Source: Albula goreensis
Lineage: Eukaryota > Chordata > Actinopteri > Albuliformes > Albulidae
Assembly (NCBI GenBank): GCA_022829145.1
Contig: CM040765.1
Location: 13,355,792 to 13,419,791, forward strand
Direction of reading: 5' to 3'
DNA length: 64,000 nt
This document shows positions 25,001 to 39,049 of the stretch, one piece after another. The position numbers were made by a program, and so were the translations under genes. The notes under the pieces were generated by a model. The model saw only the letters and a list, made by a program, of their open reading frames with translations. It made no database searches and was not told where the DNA came from. Position 1 is the first letter of the stretch. Each line of letters opens with the position of its first letter.

Positions 25001-28000
25001 AGGGCACCTGTAGTTCTTCTGATACAGGCTATATGTGATTGGTATCATGTCTGTGTGGTGAAAAATAGCTGGCGATAGAGTGAAAAAAGCCTAGTTGTCA
25101 TGTGAATCAGTGAATAGCTGTGATTCTGTTGGGAAAGTTTGGTAAAGAGAGATACTAAACAGGGATGAATGTGGCATCATGGGAAAAAGAGAAAACAATC
25201 CACTGACTGCACCACTTCACCTAGGAACAGTAAGGTGCTAGCAGTCTCATTATGGAAAGTGGAAAATAATTGAACACGGCTGTATGTTTTCCCCTTTTTC
25301 AATTAAAATGCAGGCTTGTGGCTAGCCAATCATTGGATGAGGGAGGACCCCTGACATTTCTCCTGAAGCTCTGCCCCTAGGCTGCATTGGCACTGATAGG
25401 TTACCCTTATTACAGGTGGGGACTTGGGCCTTCCTGTCTGCTGCTCTGGGTGTGGACAGAAACGGCAGGGAATTATCCGTATGAAGCGTGAACGAGCCGT
25501 TACTGAAAGGCATCGAGACGTTGACGTGGTGTCTTGCTTTATTCCCCTGAGCTGCTCAGAGCCAGCTGCTCAGTTCTTATGAGTCCCCATGATGCCAGAA
25601 TCGCATGACTGAGCAGGAATGTTTTTGAAGAACATCTTTCCGCGGAGTCTCTAGCACGTCTGCACAACCAGAGCACGTTATTAATGCTAATCTTTCAAAC
25701 AGCAGATAGGGTCATTTCATGAAAAAAAAAATTAAACGGAAAAAAAAAATTATATATTTTGTATGTTGGATATCTTCCTTACAAAAACATTTGATCTGAT
25801 TTAAAAATTTTTGACATGTGAATATAAAGCGTTTATCATCATTTACTATTTCATTGACCTGTGGCCAAAAAACTTCTATCTTCCAAACACTGTGTGACTT
25901 ACATTTGTCTCATGTAATGTCATTTAAGATGTAATGAATAATAAAGCTGTTTTTCACATGTCCTGAACTGAAACGCTGTCCTTTGGGCTGTATGAGGATT
26001 TTTCTCAGTGTACATCACACTTTAAAGTAAGCCCACATCCAGTCAGGCCTGTGACACTGATGGCATGAGGCAAGGCGCACAAACAGCTTTCAGAGTCAGC
26101 TCAGGCTCCTGCCTCTCACACCCGCAATGCTAAATTCTTGTGATTTCAGCTGTCAGAAGCTAACATGCCATGCACATCACAAAAATATCCATTTATTCTG
26201 TTTTCTTTTAGCTCTACCCCAATGTAAACATGCTGAAATCAAATCTAGCATTTTGTAAATTGGCACTACTGTGGCCTGTAAGCGGGCAGGTCAAGGCAAG
26301 GCAGCCATGATGGTTAATTTCCACCCATCTGTTATTAAGGAAAAATTATGCGTATGTGTCAAATAATGTGTCAAAATTATAGAATCATTTAGTAAAGAGC
26401 TGTTATACCTGGCTAAATCAGCCAAACTTCATGTCAATACAAGTGAAGGGAATGTGGATAAACGGCAAAATAAGCTACCTGGATATTTGACCATGCCTTA
26501 CCTTGTATAAACTCCAGGAGAGGTACACAAATAGAGACAAACTAGAGATTGTGCAGTGCAAAAGTTGTGCTGGATAAACTACATGCCGAATGCAGAAACA
26601 AGGCACTCCAGAAGCTGCACTGTAGGATCAGGAATGCATTAATTTATGTACGGTCGGAAAATTTCTGTGGCTCAACCTGCCTCCTTCTCTTGTGTTTGAG
26701 TGAGGAAGAGAGAGCAAATTAATATCCCCATGAATCCTTCCAAGGCATCCGCTCAAGAGCCATTAGCAGGCTCTCTGACTCTCCCTACAACAGCAGTATA
26801 TTGCCTCTTATTTAGAGAATGAAAGAACTGGCTGCACAGTGTTTCCATGGATAATATATAGGACTCTATTTTGACAGTCGAAACTAATGGTGCAGATAAA
26901 AAAGACATTATAAAGGATAATTGGTGCATCACGCATTTGAAAACCAAGACTTGTGTGATATCTATGTCAGCACAGACTTAATTTTATAACAGTTTGGATT
27001 GTAGCAGTTTCAGCCATATTGCTATTCCTATATACAAGCTACTGCTTATGTGAAATTGATGTCAAGTAAACATGGCAGCAGTTATTTAAGGTAAAGCATT
27101 TTATTTTTACCATTGTGCCATGAGTTTGGGCTGATAAGATTCAGTCCTTAACCTACGCACAGTCTAGAGCAAGATTGTGCTGGTTTTCAGTTTTATTTGG
27201 CATTCGAAAACAGCTGCTAATGCGTCTTGCTTAATTTCTAGGGTCTAAACAGGCTGCTGATTTTAAGGTGAAGGCAAATTAATCTGACCCTGTGGTTCTC
27301 CACGTACAGAATTAAAGTGGCTGATTTTACCTGAAAATCTGTCTCTCCTACACATGCTGTGCACTTTCTGTTCTGTGACTTTTGTTAATGGTGCGGTGTT
27401 CCGCAGGGGTCATGTAGCATTGCATATAACCCACCAGTGTAAAAAAGCCCCTTTGTACTTGAAAAAAAGCATGTGAGAAAATCAATAAACAAGTGGCTCC
27501 CTGCACATAGAAGAGAAACAGCCACATATCTTCTACAGAGAGGCTCAGAATGAATTACAGCTGGGAGAGGAATTACAATGCAGCCCTATTGTCTAAACCC
27601 ACAACTGCAGGCTTTGCTCCTGTATGCGCAAGTTCACTGTGGGTCAGAAACAGGGCTGCACAATTATCTCGGCCCACAGTTCATCTGATAGCGTAATTTA
27701 ATCCAAAACCCTTTCAGGTTGCAATCGGAAATCCATCCCAAATAGGGCAATTTTAGTTATGTATTTATTTATTTCATTTCATATTTTCGTTGTAAAGATA
27801 ATGACAGCTCATTTTCAAACATTTAATTTTGTTTTAAGGGCAAAATCACGACAGAGGAAAATCAAAGCTGACAATGGTAAAAAGGATTTTGACTGATATT
27901 AACTGAATCATGGTGGGAGGAGACATCAAAGGAGCAGGCCTCAAGGGAGTTGTCTGGGAAACCATTTATGTCATATTCCAACTGCTGTCTGCAGCACTGG

Positions 28001-28469
28001 GTGACAAATATGCCGTCCTATGAAACTTCTGTATTAAAAACTATACAAACATGAATTTTCACCCATTTCAAAAACAGGAGATTATGCTAAACTAATACAA
28101 CCAAGATAATATGTGGTCCAACCTTGTATGTCTGTATGTTCACTAAACCATAGCAGAGCCTGCAGCTGCGGTAAATGAGTAGCTCTCTGGTTATATTTAT
28201 ACATGACTCACAGCTCACGGTATGTCCTGTATAGCAATCAGAATAGGGAAATGGAGTGTAAGCTCATAAGATGCAGAAGAAGAAGCCCAAAATAGACTGT
28301 GGATCTTTACACAGGCTAATTCCCTCCTCTTATTCTGCTAACCGAGGGACCTCTGGTTATTTCTCTTAGCAATTGTATCAAGCTAGAGGGGAAATTTTCA
28401 AAATGTAATTGATTTTCAAAGAATTACAATACCTATCTCTTGTACTGCAGCACAGTCACAAGGATAGTA

Positions 28470-28492
28470 GAGGAGAGGAGAGGAGAGGAGAG
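28470..28492. repeat. (AGGAG)n pentanucleotide repeat
   Basis: Four tandem copies of AGGAG on the plus strand form a purine-only stretch. Confidence 0.9.
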
Positions 28493-31400
28493 AATTTGAT
28501 TTGCAGACAAGATTAAAAAGATGTGTCTCTTTTACTTCACGTTATGAGAAAATATATCAGTATTCCAGGGGATGTCTATCACATTATTACTTGAATACTT
28601 CCGATACTCCATGCAGGACACTCATTCATGGTTCATTAGGATGACATAATGAATGCCTATTTGTATCTTGTTACTGCATTAGATGGAATGAAAAGGTTTA
28701 TTTTTGTCATGATTATGTTGTTTCAGTGTTTTGACATTTAGTTAAAAAAACGTATTTAACTCATTACTTATTTTAACAATGCAGGTTTGTTTTGTTGTCA
28801 TTGGCTATGTCACTTAAATCATTTTACACAGTAATTTTACACAAATGGTTTAGTTTCAGTGAACAGGTTTCCACACTTTCTCAGCAAATAGGACTCAATT
28901 GATTGCACCTGTCCATCTTCACATGAATCAGTCACAAACTGAACCCTTTAAAGATGGAATTATTTACAATGTATCACATAAAGCACAGAAAACAAAAGCA
29001 TTAGTGGATCCAATCGGCTGAAAGTCCAGGGGAGTGAAAATATTCCATTAATTTTTCACAGCATACACAGATCTAGGTGATTTCTATTTTGACGTTTTCA
29101 TAGTGAAAAATGCTTATCATGAGAAGACACACATGAATTATAAAACAAAAGGGCAAAAAGAGGCTATGATGTAAAAAAGAAAGAGAGCGATGTACGTGTT
29201 GGAAGAACATATAAACAAAAATATCTACTCCTGATGCTCAAGCAGCTAAGTGCAAAGAAGTCCCAGCTACCTGCATGTTTTCTCATGCAATCCAAAACTG
29301 ATGCAACGGAATGAGGCAACAGATCAGACTGACCATGACTTAGAATAGTATCTCAGAAGAGTTAAGCTGTATGGCTTTCAGTCAAAGGTTTGGTTACCAG
29401 GTAGGGCACGGCCATTGGAGCACTATGCTTCACCTGAATCGCTTTTGGCAGTATCTAGCTGTATAAATGGATAGTTTGTAAAAATAAGCTGTGTAGCTGA
29501 CTGTGAACAGTCGGGCCTGCTAACAATGCTTTAATTCAGTGCAAAACAAACAAAAATCATGCACAAGCTGACATCTTTAATATAGCCTACTTTCTCAAAA
29601 CAGTACACCTTTGCGGTGCTAAGTAATATAAATATGCAATGTAAATCATGCAATAATTAGAAAGGTCTCATCCCAGCTTTAATGTTTGTACATACAGATT
29701 TTGTTCACTCCATTACAATTAAAATGATTCCCATCTCTGCAAAGAGCAGTAAAAGGAAATTACATTACTAAATTGGAACAAAATAACATTTTTAAACATG
29801 CAAATTGAATCGAGGAGCAAGAACTGTCAGAGCATCGAATTGTGCCCTCTCTACAAATCATTAACAATAGCACAGCCACTGCGAGAGGCTGTCAGTAAGG
29901 ATTGTGGCCATAGTTGAATCGTATTTAATTAAATAGGAATTAATTCTTCAATGTTGGTGACAAAAAGTATGCAGTAATTAAAATGAGCTGCTTAAGTAAG
30001 ATATCAATTAAAGGTTGACCAAACATATCTTCATGGATCTAATTTATCTGCTCTGAGAAAAATTGTACAGCAATGGCAATGTGCTATGGTTTCAGCAGAG
30101 GGTGATTTTAGTGTTCTGCATACCAGTGAGGGCAACAGTAAAGGGGAATTGATCTAACTCAGGGGTGCTTTGGAGGGCAAGAGTTCAGCTGATTTTTGGA
30201 TTATCATTAAATTTAATAAACAGTCAGCTAAAGCCATACTGTTAGGTATGGTTACGTAGGTTAAACCACAAATCCCTTTCCTTGTTTGTGTCTGTTCGTA
30301 AACTGTACGTTTGGCTGGTTATTATACTGTAACAACAGAAATATAAATACAGTGCAGAGTGCTGACCTGTGTAATGAATTACTGTATTCATCCACAAGGG
30401 TTGCTTCAAAATAAATGTGTGCATATTTACCCTGAAAGAAATGGTCACAGTTGTGTACTCAGTAGGGTTTATGTATGCCACGCTGAATGTTTCCATCCTT
30501 CAAAACAAAGTGGTCCATTAAAATAACTGGGAAAAGGTAGAGATGCAGTTGTATAAAGTATGTATGACAATACATGTTCATGAGTGTACCTTATGAGTAT
30601 GATTGTCTTATTTGATAGATGTTAAGAATTTTTCCTTTAAAACATCTTTCTTGATTTTTAAATCTACTACCAAGTGCAACAATGAAACAAACATATAAAT
30701 ATAAATAAGACTACAGTGATACAGAAATGAATTCTTAGTTGGAAACGCATAGAGCAAAATAACAATAGTGAAAAGAAGCTAATAATTAACTGTAACGACC
30801 AACACCAACAGAAAGAATTAATAAATAACATATTACAGAATAACGCAACACATGCCAGCACACATTATCAGATAAATTAATCATTAAAAAACTCTAGATA
30901 TTCTTTGTGAATAGAGAACGTCACAAAGGGTTATAAAATGTTGTTCACACACCTTGTGTACAGAATTTATAATCTTAATAAAATATGAATCATTTCACAA
31001 TAACAAACACAGGGGATTTCTCACATGTGGAATGTATCAACATGAAAGTAAAATCCCTCTCAAAAATTCAGCTGAGGTGAAGAAGATTTCCAGGGAGGAA
31101 TTTTAAATCAGCCCTTCCGTAACCATCTCTTCAAACAATTGACTCATTACTCACAAAGGCATGCAATCAAATTCTCAGATATGATGACATACAATATTAT
31201 CTTTCAGAAAAGATTTGGAAGGCAAAATGACTGCAACGAGCAAGAATCCAACAGCCAGGGACAGTTTGTGTGGAATGAGAGAGACAGGGACGAAAATGAG
31301 TCCTTTCAGGCATCTACAGGACAGGTCCTGGCAGAGCCCAGAGAAAGGGTTGAGCCCTCCTGAAGCTCAGTGTCCATGAACCACATCCTCCAGCTAACCC

Positions 31401-34400
31401 CTCCGTACAATGGTTCCAGGAAATGCTTTGACTCTTGTACCATAACGCCAGTGGATTGCATTTGCCAGGCCCAGTACTGATGAAACTTAAATCATTGCTC
31501 CCCTAATCCTGAACCATGAAAATCTCTTCTAGTTTAACTATATTTGGGTAACCTGCTTTAATTTCAAAATATCCTTCTTGAAATTAATTATGTTTTACGC
31601 AGTTCATAAAATGACTACTCCTATTGGTTGTGATAACAAATTGGCATTAAACCCCTTTGTCTAAACAAATCAAAAGCACTATATTAGGTCACTCTAAAAA
31701 CTGTGTTCTATTTGTAAAATAAGTCTGTATGTACGTGTGAAAAAATCATTCACTTGTCTTCACATAGTTCAACATTCCTGGTTTCTATATTTCAATCCTA
31801 TCTGCAGAACTCTTAAGAACAGAGTTTTTACACCTGATCCTAGTGACCTGCAGAATATTTCACTAAGCACTTCAGTGATCAATTAAAGCAATTGATTACC
31901 TGGCTGACAGGCCCTACTTGGATCCTTGGGTGAAAAGTGAATGCTGATTTTACAAGGACTGACAGACCCAATATTTTTCTAGGACCAGTGCTGTGAGCCA
32001 CTGCCCACCTGGTTAAAACTAGTAAATGACATAATGCACATTTTTGCATGATCAATGCAACAATGGCATGCATAATCACAAGAATGCTTAACTATGAGAA
32101 ATGGAATGGCCAGGGAATAATTACCAGACCTGCTGAAATCCAGCTAAGCCCATCTGTTCACCCTGATCACAGAGGGGAACACACAAGAGACTCAAAGAGA
32201 CTCAAAGCTGTTTTCTCATTTAATGGTTGAGAGGGACCAGCTCAACTGGAGTGCCCCTGCTCCACCTACATTTTCTCTTAGGTGTGTAATGGCGACAGGG
32301 TTGAAGAGCTCACTTACCCCTTTGAGCACTTACCCTCACAGACTGTAATGTACACTACGGCTGTCATACATAAACAGTTAGGTTCAGACTGTCACAGGTG
32401 CTGACATTTCATTGCCAGGCAACAGGACCAGTCTGCCTGTGTGATGTCAGTATGGGAGAAAGAGGGAGAAGCCATCATCTGACACATGGACACAGATTCT
32501 ATATGCTTGCCAGATAGTCAGCCCCACAATTTCCTCCATCCTCATCTCCTCTGAGTAAGAAGAGGTTTTAAAATTGGAAATTAAGAATTTTCTCCAGCGC
32601 TATAATACAGTACAGAAGGAGTTTTTCCACAGTACTATGCTGATACAAAAACATTGTGGTCCAGAGCCATCTGACTGTTCTGCTCTCATGTCAGTTCTGA
32701 CAGTACTGAAGATCTGTACTCTCACTGTTCAATGTTGGTCCACCATTTTTTTCATCAATGCTGGGAGTTCTGGGAGGGTGATGAGGCGATGTCAGGCATA
32801 ATGTTTGATATCCCTTTAACAGGATGTGCTCCATAAAGAGTAAGATGCAACAGGATTCAGCCTTTGAATAACACAGGGCCTTCTGAACTGGAACAATTAT
32901 GGGTTATCAAAAGGAGACAAATTAAGGCATATCTAAAATTCTGACAATTTTCCTGCACACTGACAAGTGCAAGAAAAGACATGGACAAAAAAAGATAAAA
33001 AGATAAATGCTACATTAAAAGTAAGAGGAAACTGGAGCGAATGAAAGCCTTCTCCTGAAATAGGCAAGCAAAGGAGAAGCAACAGTGCTGCAACAGACGC
33101 CTTTGAATTATTCCAAAAAAAACATTGCTTTCATTTTCCAGGGACTATGAACTTCCCTCAAAAATCCTTACATTTGTACATTGAAACCAATGAATCTTAT
33201 TTTTTGGTTCAGCAGGCATCTGCCTGTAGAATACTCTACTGCCCACACCAGCCCTTTCTGGGGAAAACCTGGCACTTGTATTCACCTTTTTTGCAGGGTT
33301 AAATTGTAGTCACACAATAATGTCTTCTGTGCTCTGGTAAAATGGAGAATAATGAACCCTATCAGAGATAATTGTGGCTACATAAAGATATGCCTTGATA
33401 TTACACAAATAACAGGACATTTTCTGTTGACGATCAGATAGATTATAATGGAATCATATATATAACATATTATTGATAGTTATCTTCCTACATGAAGGAA
33501 CATTTCTAATGCAAGTCAGTCAGATTATTTTTTTTCATTGTTTAATAAGAATCTAAGGTATGGCTCTGATTGTTTTATACTCTCTCCTTGTTCACCTTTT
33601 ATTTATTCTACAGCCTTTTATTCTACAGCCTTTTTTTCATGGGTAAAATATAAGGAACTCTTATTCTATCTCTAGAGAGTAGAGAGAACAGCTGATGGCA
33701 TGAAATTAGGTAAATTATCCTGATCCAGAGAGCTCAGCCAGCTTGTTTTTTTCTTTACTCATTTCTGTTGACTGCAATGAAATTAGAGTCACAAGCAATG
33801 TTTTATCTTTGCCATTGACAGAGATTGAGAATCTGATACAAGATGCGACTTCTTCTTTTCCACATTTTTAATGTATAAACATTAACTCGTTTATTAACAA
33901 GCTGGTACTGTAATTTGTTGATGAATGTGACTCACCCTTGACATTATAGACGCCTGTCATTGGTTTGCTGCTGTCCTCTGAGGCCTGTTATTGAATAGGC
34001 TGCTAACGTTCACTTGCAGGTCAGCTGGGACAGACACAGACCAGGTATGTCCTTATCTGACGGCTATTTTCAGCCTTCGGTGACAGATGTGACGCTGTCT
34101 TATTAGCGGATGAATTGCTTCAGACAGTGGCACTGAAAAGTGAAAAGTGCACAACCAGAGTCAGCAATATCCTGACCACTGTACAACGCGACTTATGTTA
34201 AGGACAAGCAACTTCCCTGTCAATCAAAGTCCTGAGAACTTGCGCCTTTTATAATTTACAATAAAAAAAACAGTCAGGATAGACTTTCCCAGCTTTTTTT
34301 TCAGTGATGTTCCTAGACTGTAATCTCTCAGAGAGAACATTGTAAAGGCAGCCAAAGAATGCTATTCAGTTTTATTATTGCAGTAAAAGAAGAATTTGAA

Positions 34401-35018
34401 TTGTGGATGCCCACTAATTTCACACATGGCCATTTTATCGGGAATGTTATCAATGTAAAACAAATCTGCCATTTTAAAACTCTGAGCATTCTCAAAACAC
34501 ATTTAACACCCATTCTCCATGTTTTTTAAATGGCACGAGGGTTTCTGACATTAATCTCATACATTCCAATCAGAACAGAATCTCAAAAAACAAATAGGAG
34601 TCCATTTGAGACCATGCTGTGTTAGCTGGGTTTCCATTCCCCCGATTCCCCCCCAGGAATTTCATGTTTTCCAAGTCTCAGGACATGAACCCCCTTGACA
34701 ATAATACCGTCCTGACGCCTCCTCTTGGGTGTGACCCATACCCTCCTGGAAGCGGTTGCATGGTTGAAATTTTACCCATCATGCTTGGGATAAAGCACCA
34801 CAATAAAGCTGTCAGGTAAGAAGAATAGGGGTCGGGGGAGACTTTGCCAAGGAGCGCTGGCCCAGCGTGTGTCTTACATCACCTCAGGGGCGGCTACATG
34901 CTTCCTGAGAGCGCCATATTTATAGCATCTATTATTTAAAATCAGCATTAGAGATGTGAGAGATGCCACACTGTTCCCCCAGAGCACTATTACATCCCAT
35001 CCCCCTACCCCACCGCTG

Positions 35019-35057
35019 CACGCACACACACACCCACACGCACACACACACACGCAC
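35019..35057. repeat. (CA)n microsatellite, interrupted
   Basis: A CA tract with CG and CC interruptions. It lies about 300 bp from the GT repeat at 35,372 and could pair with it in inverted orientation. Confidence 0.9.
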
Positions 35058-35371
35058 TCCGCCCCATAAGATGATTTTGCATTCTTATTTCACGAATTCA
35101 AGCAAGCACAAGAGCCAGATGGAATTAGTGTACTTCTTCAGATAGGCCAAGACCCCAGTACATAACTTCCGAAGCATTCAGCAAGTGCTCAGGCTGCTGT
35201 AGCTGCAATGCAGTTTGACTGTACTCAAATGCAGCTGAGTGATGATTTTTATTTCTAATAAATAACGTCACTACTTGATTACGACATGCTGCACTGGGAT
35301 GATGCAGGAAAGTTATCATTTTGGTTAGAACTGCGTAACTATACTAAAATCCAGCCTGGAACAATCATAAA

Positions 35372-35399
<28 letters not shown>
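35372..35399. repeat. (GT)n microsatellite
   Basis: Fourteen uninterrupted GT units. Confidence 0.95.
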
Positions 35400-35402
<3 letters not shown>

Positions 35403-35589
35403 CTGTTTCCTTGTTTGATCTATGCCATGCTGCAGAGAAGAAAAAAAAGGGGGAAGTGATCAGGCAACTGTTCCATCCCTTCAATCACATTCTACCCTGG
35501 TCTTAATACCAGTGAACATATTACCCTCTCTGCTATGATCTGTTGTGCTTTGAAGTGGTACAGTACACTGTCCAAACCTCTAGGCTGGT

Positions 35590-35860
35590 CGCAAAATCAC
35601 TTAAAGCACCGTTTTTCTCTTGCTATTTCGGGTACGGATTCCAGTCGTTCAAGACGTTTCCTGGATTTTAGTTATCTAAAAATGGCGCGTGAAGCGCCGC
35701 ATTTGAAAGGACTTCTCGTAGAGAAGGCAGTCGTGTGTTGTTTGCCGCTGGGTATGCGGAGACCAAATCTCGGCTGACTCATCTTTAATCGCCTTTGGAC
35801 GCCTTTTTCCTGGCTGTAAAACCTACAGCTCCAGCACAGACGATGTGCCGGGTGAGCCTG
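35590..35860 (+). promoter_or_regulatory. Isolated CpG-rich block with possible first exon
   Basis: Roughly 270 bases carry about 18 CpGs in otherwise CpG-poor DNA. AAAAATGGCGCG at 35,677 resembles a YY1 core-promoter motif, and GCCGG|GTGAGC near 35,852 is a strong splice-donor match on the plus strand. The 80-codon open frame crossing the block has no known domain. I infer a promoter, either of a non-coding RNA or of a distal CAND1 5' exon, or an enhancer. No product is claimed. Confidence 0.4.
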
Positions 35861-36844
35861 AACACACAGATAAGTTATAGTTAGCCCAAATGTCAAGCTG
35901 AGTTAACTCTGTAATACTACTGACCAAACAATCACAGTCATCTAACATTATACCTCTTCGTTTCTGAGCTTATAACTAGCTGTGCAAGGCTCTGTGTGAC
36001 GGTGTAGGGTACTGTGCCATGCACATTTTAAATGATAAACTGAAGGTTTTGCTTTTACATAGCAATCATTTGCAAGGCTTTAGAGTTCATGTAAACGCCA
36101 ATTTCCTGGTGAATTGATTAATGTATTAAATATATTTTCTAGGGACTGTATGAAGTTAAACATAATTTCAGTCACTAAAAACATTCTACTGGATACAGAA
36201 AAACCACATTTTCATCCTCAGTCCCTGGGTTGGTGTACAATAGCATTCATAACGTAGACACATTAAAATACAGTGCAAAAACAGGAGAAAGGACTACAGA
36301 CAGACACATCCCAGAGCCAAAACAAGACAAGACAAGAGACTGCAGTCATAATGTACACATAGCTTAAACAGGAATAATAACTATCTACTGTGTTATTCTT
36401 CATTTGCTATTTTAATGCATACAGAATGACATATGGAAAAATGCACATTAAATACCAGCAATTCTGTGAGTGACCATTAAAGGGAAATTCATGTCCAATT
36501 AGCACCATCCGGAGGCTGAGATATCATTTACTGTACTTCTGCTTCACCTCCTGTTAACAGATGTTAATGCAACAAAAGCAGGCAATGGCCTGGATTCCAT
36601 CAGCACTTATCCTTCATTTTGACTTGCAAATAAATTCAAATGATCACATTTTTTCACCACACAGTTCAGCAAGCTGATTCTGGCAATTGATGAACCTGCC
36701 AACCTGTTCATACAAAACAATGAACACCTGCTTCAAACCGTGAATGAGAGGACAAACATTGTTTGAACAGAGGTCATTGTTTACGCACATGAATGCCCGC
36801 ACAGTGACATACAGGTACATATGCACATGCAAACTCATGTTTGT

Positions 36845-36870
36845 GCACACACACATACACACACACACAC
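36845..36870. repeat. (CA)n microsatellite
   Basis: A short CA tract with one TA interruption. Confidence 0.85.
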
Positions 36871-38082
36871 TCTTGCCCCCACTAACAGACACAGCCAGTA
36901 CAAGATAATGTTCCTTTGTACCCTGAACATTAATAAGGATGCATACTGTTGTCATCCGTCACCATGACAAACCAGGTCCTGCTGGAAGACTCAAATGTTC
37001 GTAATATATACACACTGACCAAGGGTTGGATGAGACAACATCAAGAAACATCACCACCCATGCCAGCATAGTAAAACACCAAGGAGATATCCCTGATCTC
37101 TCCATTAAGGTAATACATAAAGTACACATCCTCTATGATACAAAATGAGTTTGAGAAGCAGAATTAATGACATATGGTGGTCATAGCTTCCTCTGTTTTG
37201 GAGATCACTTAAATTCATCTGTCCCCCGTGGAAGAACGCAGTCCAACATGGCTCACCAACCGCCAACAATCCCTGTCCGTCCATTAGCAAAAAATAAAAA
37301 GATCAATTTTGCGTAACCTTTCAAAAACAAATTAGGCCAGTTCCGCTTCTGCCCCCTCTCCATTTAGCCATGAGCATCTGTGCGATAATGCTTACAGATG
37401 GATGCCACTGTTTGAGCTCGGCAGGCATATTTCCCATCCCTTCACACTTCACTGCTGCCTTGAGGTAACATAATTGGGACATCATATGCATGATTGCCTG
37501 AAAAAGGCTGAAGGTAAAGCTATGCAATGATGTTTCTATTTATTTTATCAGTGCCTCCCACCGTAAACATTTTTTTTTTTTTTTTTACTGAAAACCATAA
37601 CTGCTTCATCATATATAACACTGCTCTGCACTACAACCCCATAAGGTGGGGAATGAGTTTCTCTCCTGACACCTGGTGGTAGACTCCATTATTGCAGCAT
37701 TGAGCCACACCTGCTGGTCACTTGACTTTCTGGAAGAACACACCTGTGGCACAGCATATAACCTGCACTCAAAGCACTGTGGCTCAGAGAATTCCCTTGT
37801 TCCATTTATTTGAAGGGAAGTGAAATCTACCAAGATGGATTTCTAGGGTGGTTGTGAGCTGAAACCTTGTTTGGACATTTTTGCAACAGGTTAATGCAAT
37901 AGTGACATTGCTGATGTACAGTATCTAATTGCAAATACTCATATGTACAACAACATGTGTGTTCCTGGAGCATCCAGAGGGCTGCCATTATAACTTTGGC
38001 ATAGATGAACGATGAGGGTCATCCAGTCTGTACCAAGATGGGATCAATAGCAGAGCTACCAGGGGAGTGAACTGAGATAATA

Positions 38083-38490
38083 CAGTACCCTCCATAACAT
38101 TTGGGGTACATTTTTTCTTGATTTAGCTTTGTACTCAACAATGTCAGATTTGTAATCCAGCAATTCACATGCTGTTCAATTGAAGATTTCTCCAGCTATT
38201 ATTCAAAAATATTTTTGGTTTTTGGTTTCACCATATACAAATGACAACACTTTTTTTATACATACTCCACCCATTTCAGTACACTATAATGTTTGGGATG
38301 AATGACCTCACAGGTGTGCTTCCTTTGTGCAGTTATAAGACGGCTTTCAGGATCTAGTCTTGAGCCTGGATTTTTGTTTGTCTTTGGAGTCATCATTTTT
38401 TGTCAACATAAGAACCAGAGGTGTGTCAATGATGTGCCAAAGTCAAGGAAGCCATTATGAGGTCCTTATTCATGAAGTTCAAAAACTAAT
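38083..38490 (+). mobile_element. Tc1/mariner-like transposon relic, 5' part
   Basis: TACAGTACCCTCCATAACAT at 38,083 matches the TA target plus CAGT...CCCTCCATAATGTTTGG terminus I recall from a widespread fish Tc1-like family. A second inner match, CATTTCAGTACACTATAATG near 38,272, and the word CAAGGAAGCCATTATGAGG near 38,445, which aligns with the start of that family's transposase, support the call. The initiator codon is lost and the reading frame is broken. The right end is not found, so the element is truncated and inactive. Confidence 0.6.
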
Positions 38491-39022
38491 ATGTGTGTGA
38501 TCAGGGTATTTGGCGAAAAGACATAAATAAAATACCCACATCCTGTAGTATGTGTACAGGTACCAATAGAGATTACTGTTGATACTTGATCTTTTGCTTT
38601 TCTCTGCTGTTGCTTTTCTCTCTGCTGTTCTTACTTATCTTCTTTAGTGTCCTGTTGGCATATGTACAGTTTTTGCCTGGAAGGGGAGGATATTCTCAGG
38701 GCTTTCAGCTTAGATTTTTTTATTTTCTCTATTTGCATATCCACATTTTCTGCATGAATGCATGTGCAGATTATTTTGGTAAACTGTGGAAATGTGAATC
38801 TGGACCTGATGTGCTTATCTGCGAGTGGCCTTTGTGGACAGACCCTGATGGGACAGACCCATGAGACAACGCTCCATGACAGGAAATATGAAAACAAGAT
38901 CACTAAGAAAAATAGTTCTCTCATTTGCAAATAGTAACTAAGTATGATGTTCAGCCATCCTCTATTTCCTTCAAGTTTATTGGTGTTGAAGTCCTCCACT
39001 GTCATTTTTTTGTGTTCATGGT

Positions 39023-39049
39023 GTTATTATTATTATCATTATTATTATG
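39023..39049. repeat. (ATT)n simple repeat
   Basis: An imperfect ATT tract containing one ATC interruption. Confidence 0.85.

Larger units (their letters stand above)
18171..35560. other. Intergenic region, left part
   Basis: No gene is supported on either strand. The longest open frame without stops (24,271-24,630, 119 codons) has no recognisable domain and lies in a locally GC-rich patch. The region contains microsatellites (19.78, 20.25, 22.0, 28.47, 35.02 and 35.37 kb), SINE-like pieces and several AT-rich stretches with many TAAT/ATTA words that could be regulatory. Most of 25.7-30.2 kb is AT-rich with no long open frame. Confidence 0.6.

Noticed and set aside
33931..34050. Small exon-like segment flanked by CTTGCAG and GTATGT
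   Set aside because: The 25-bp segment between the sites has no partner exon or conservation that I can see; chance splice-like words.
38631..39005. 124-codon minus-strand open frame
   Set aside because: No homology recognised; next to a transposon relic and without supporting signals.
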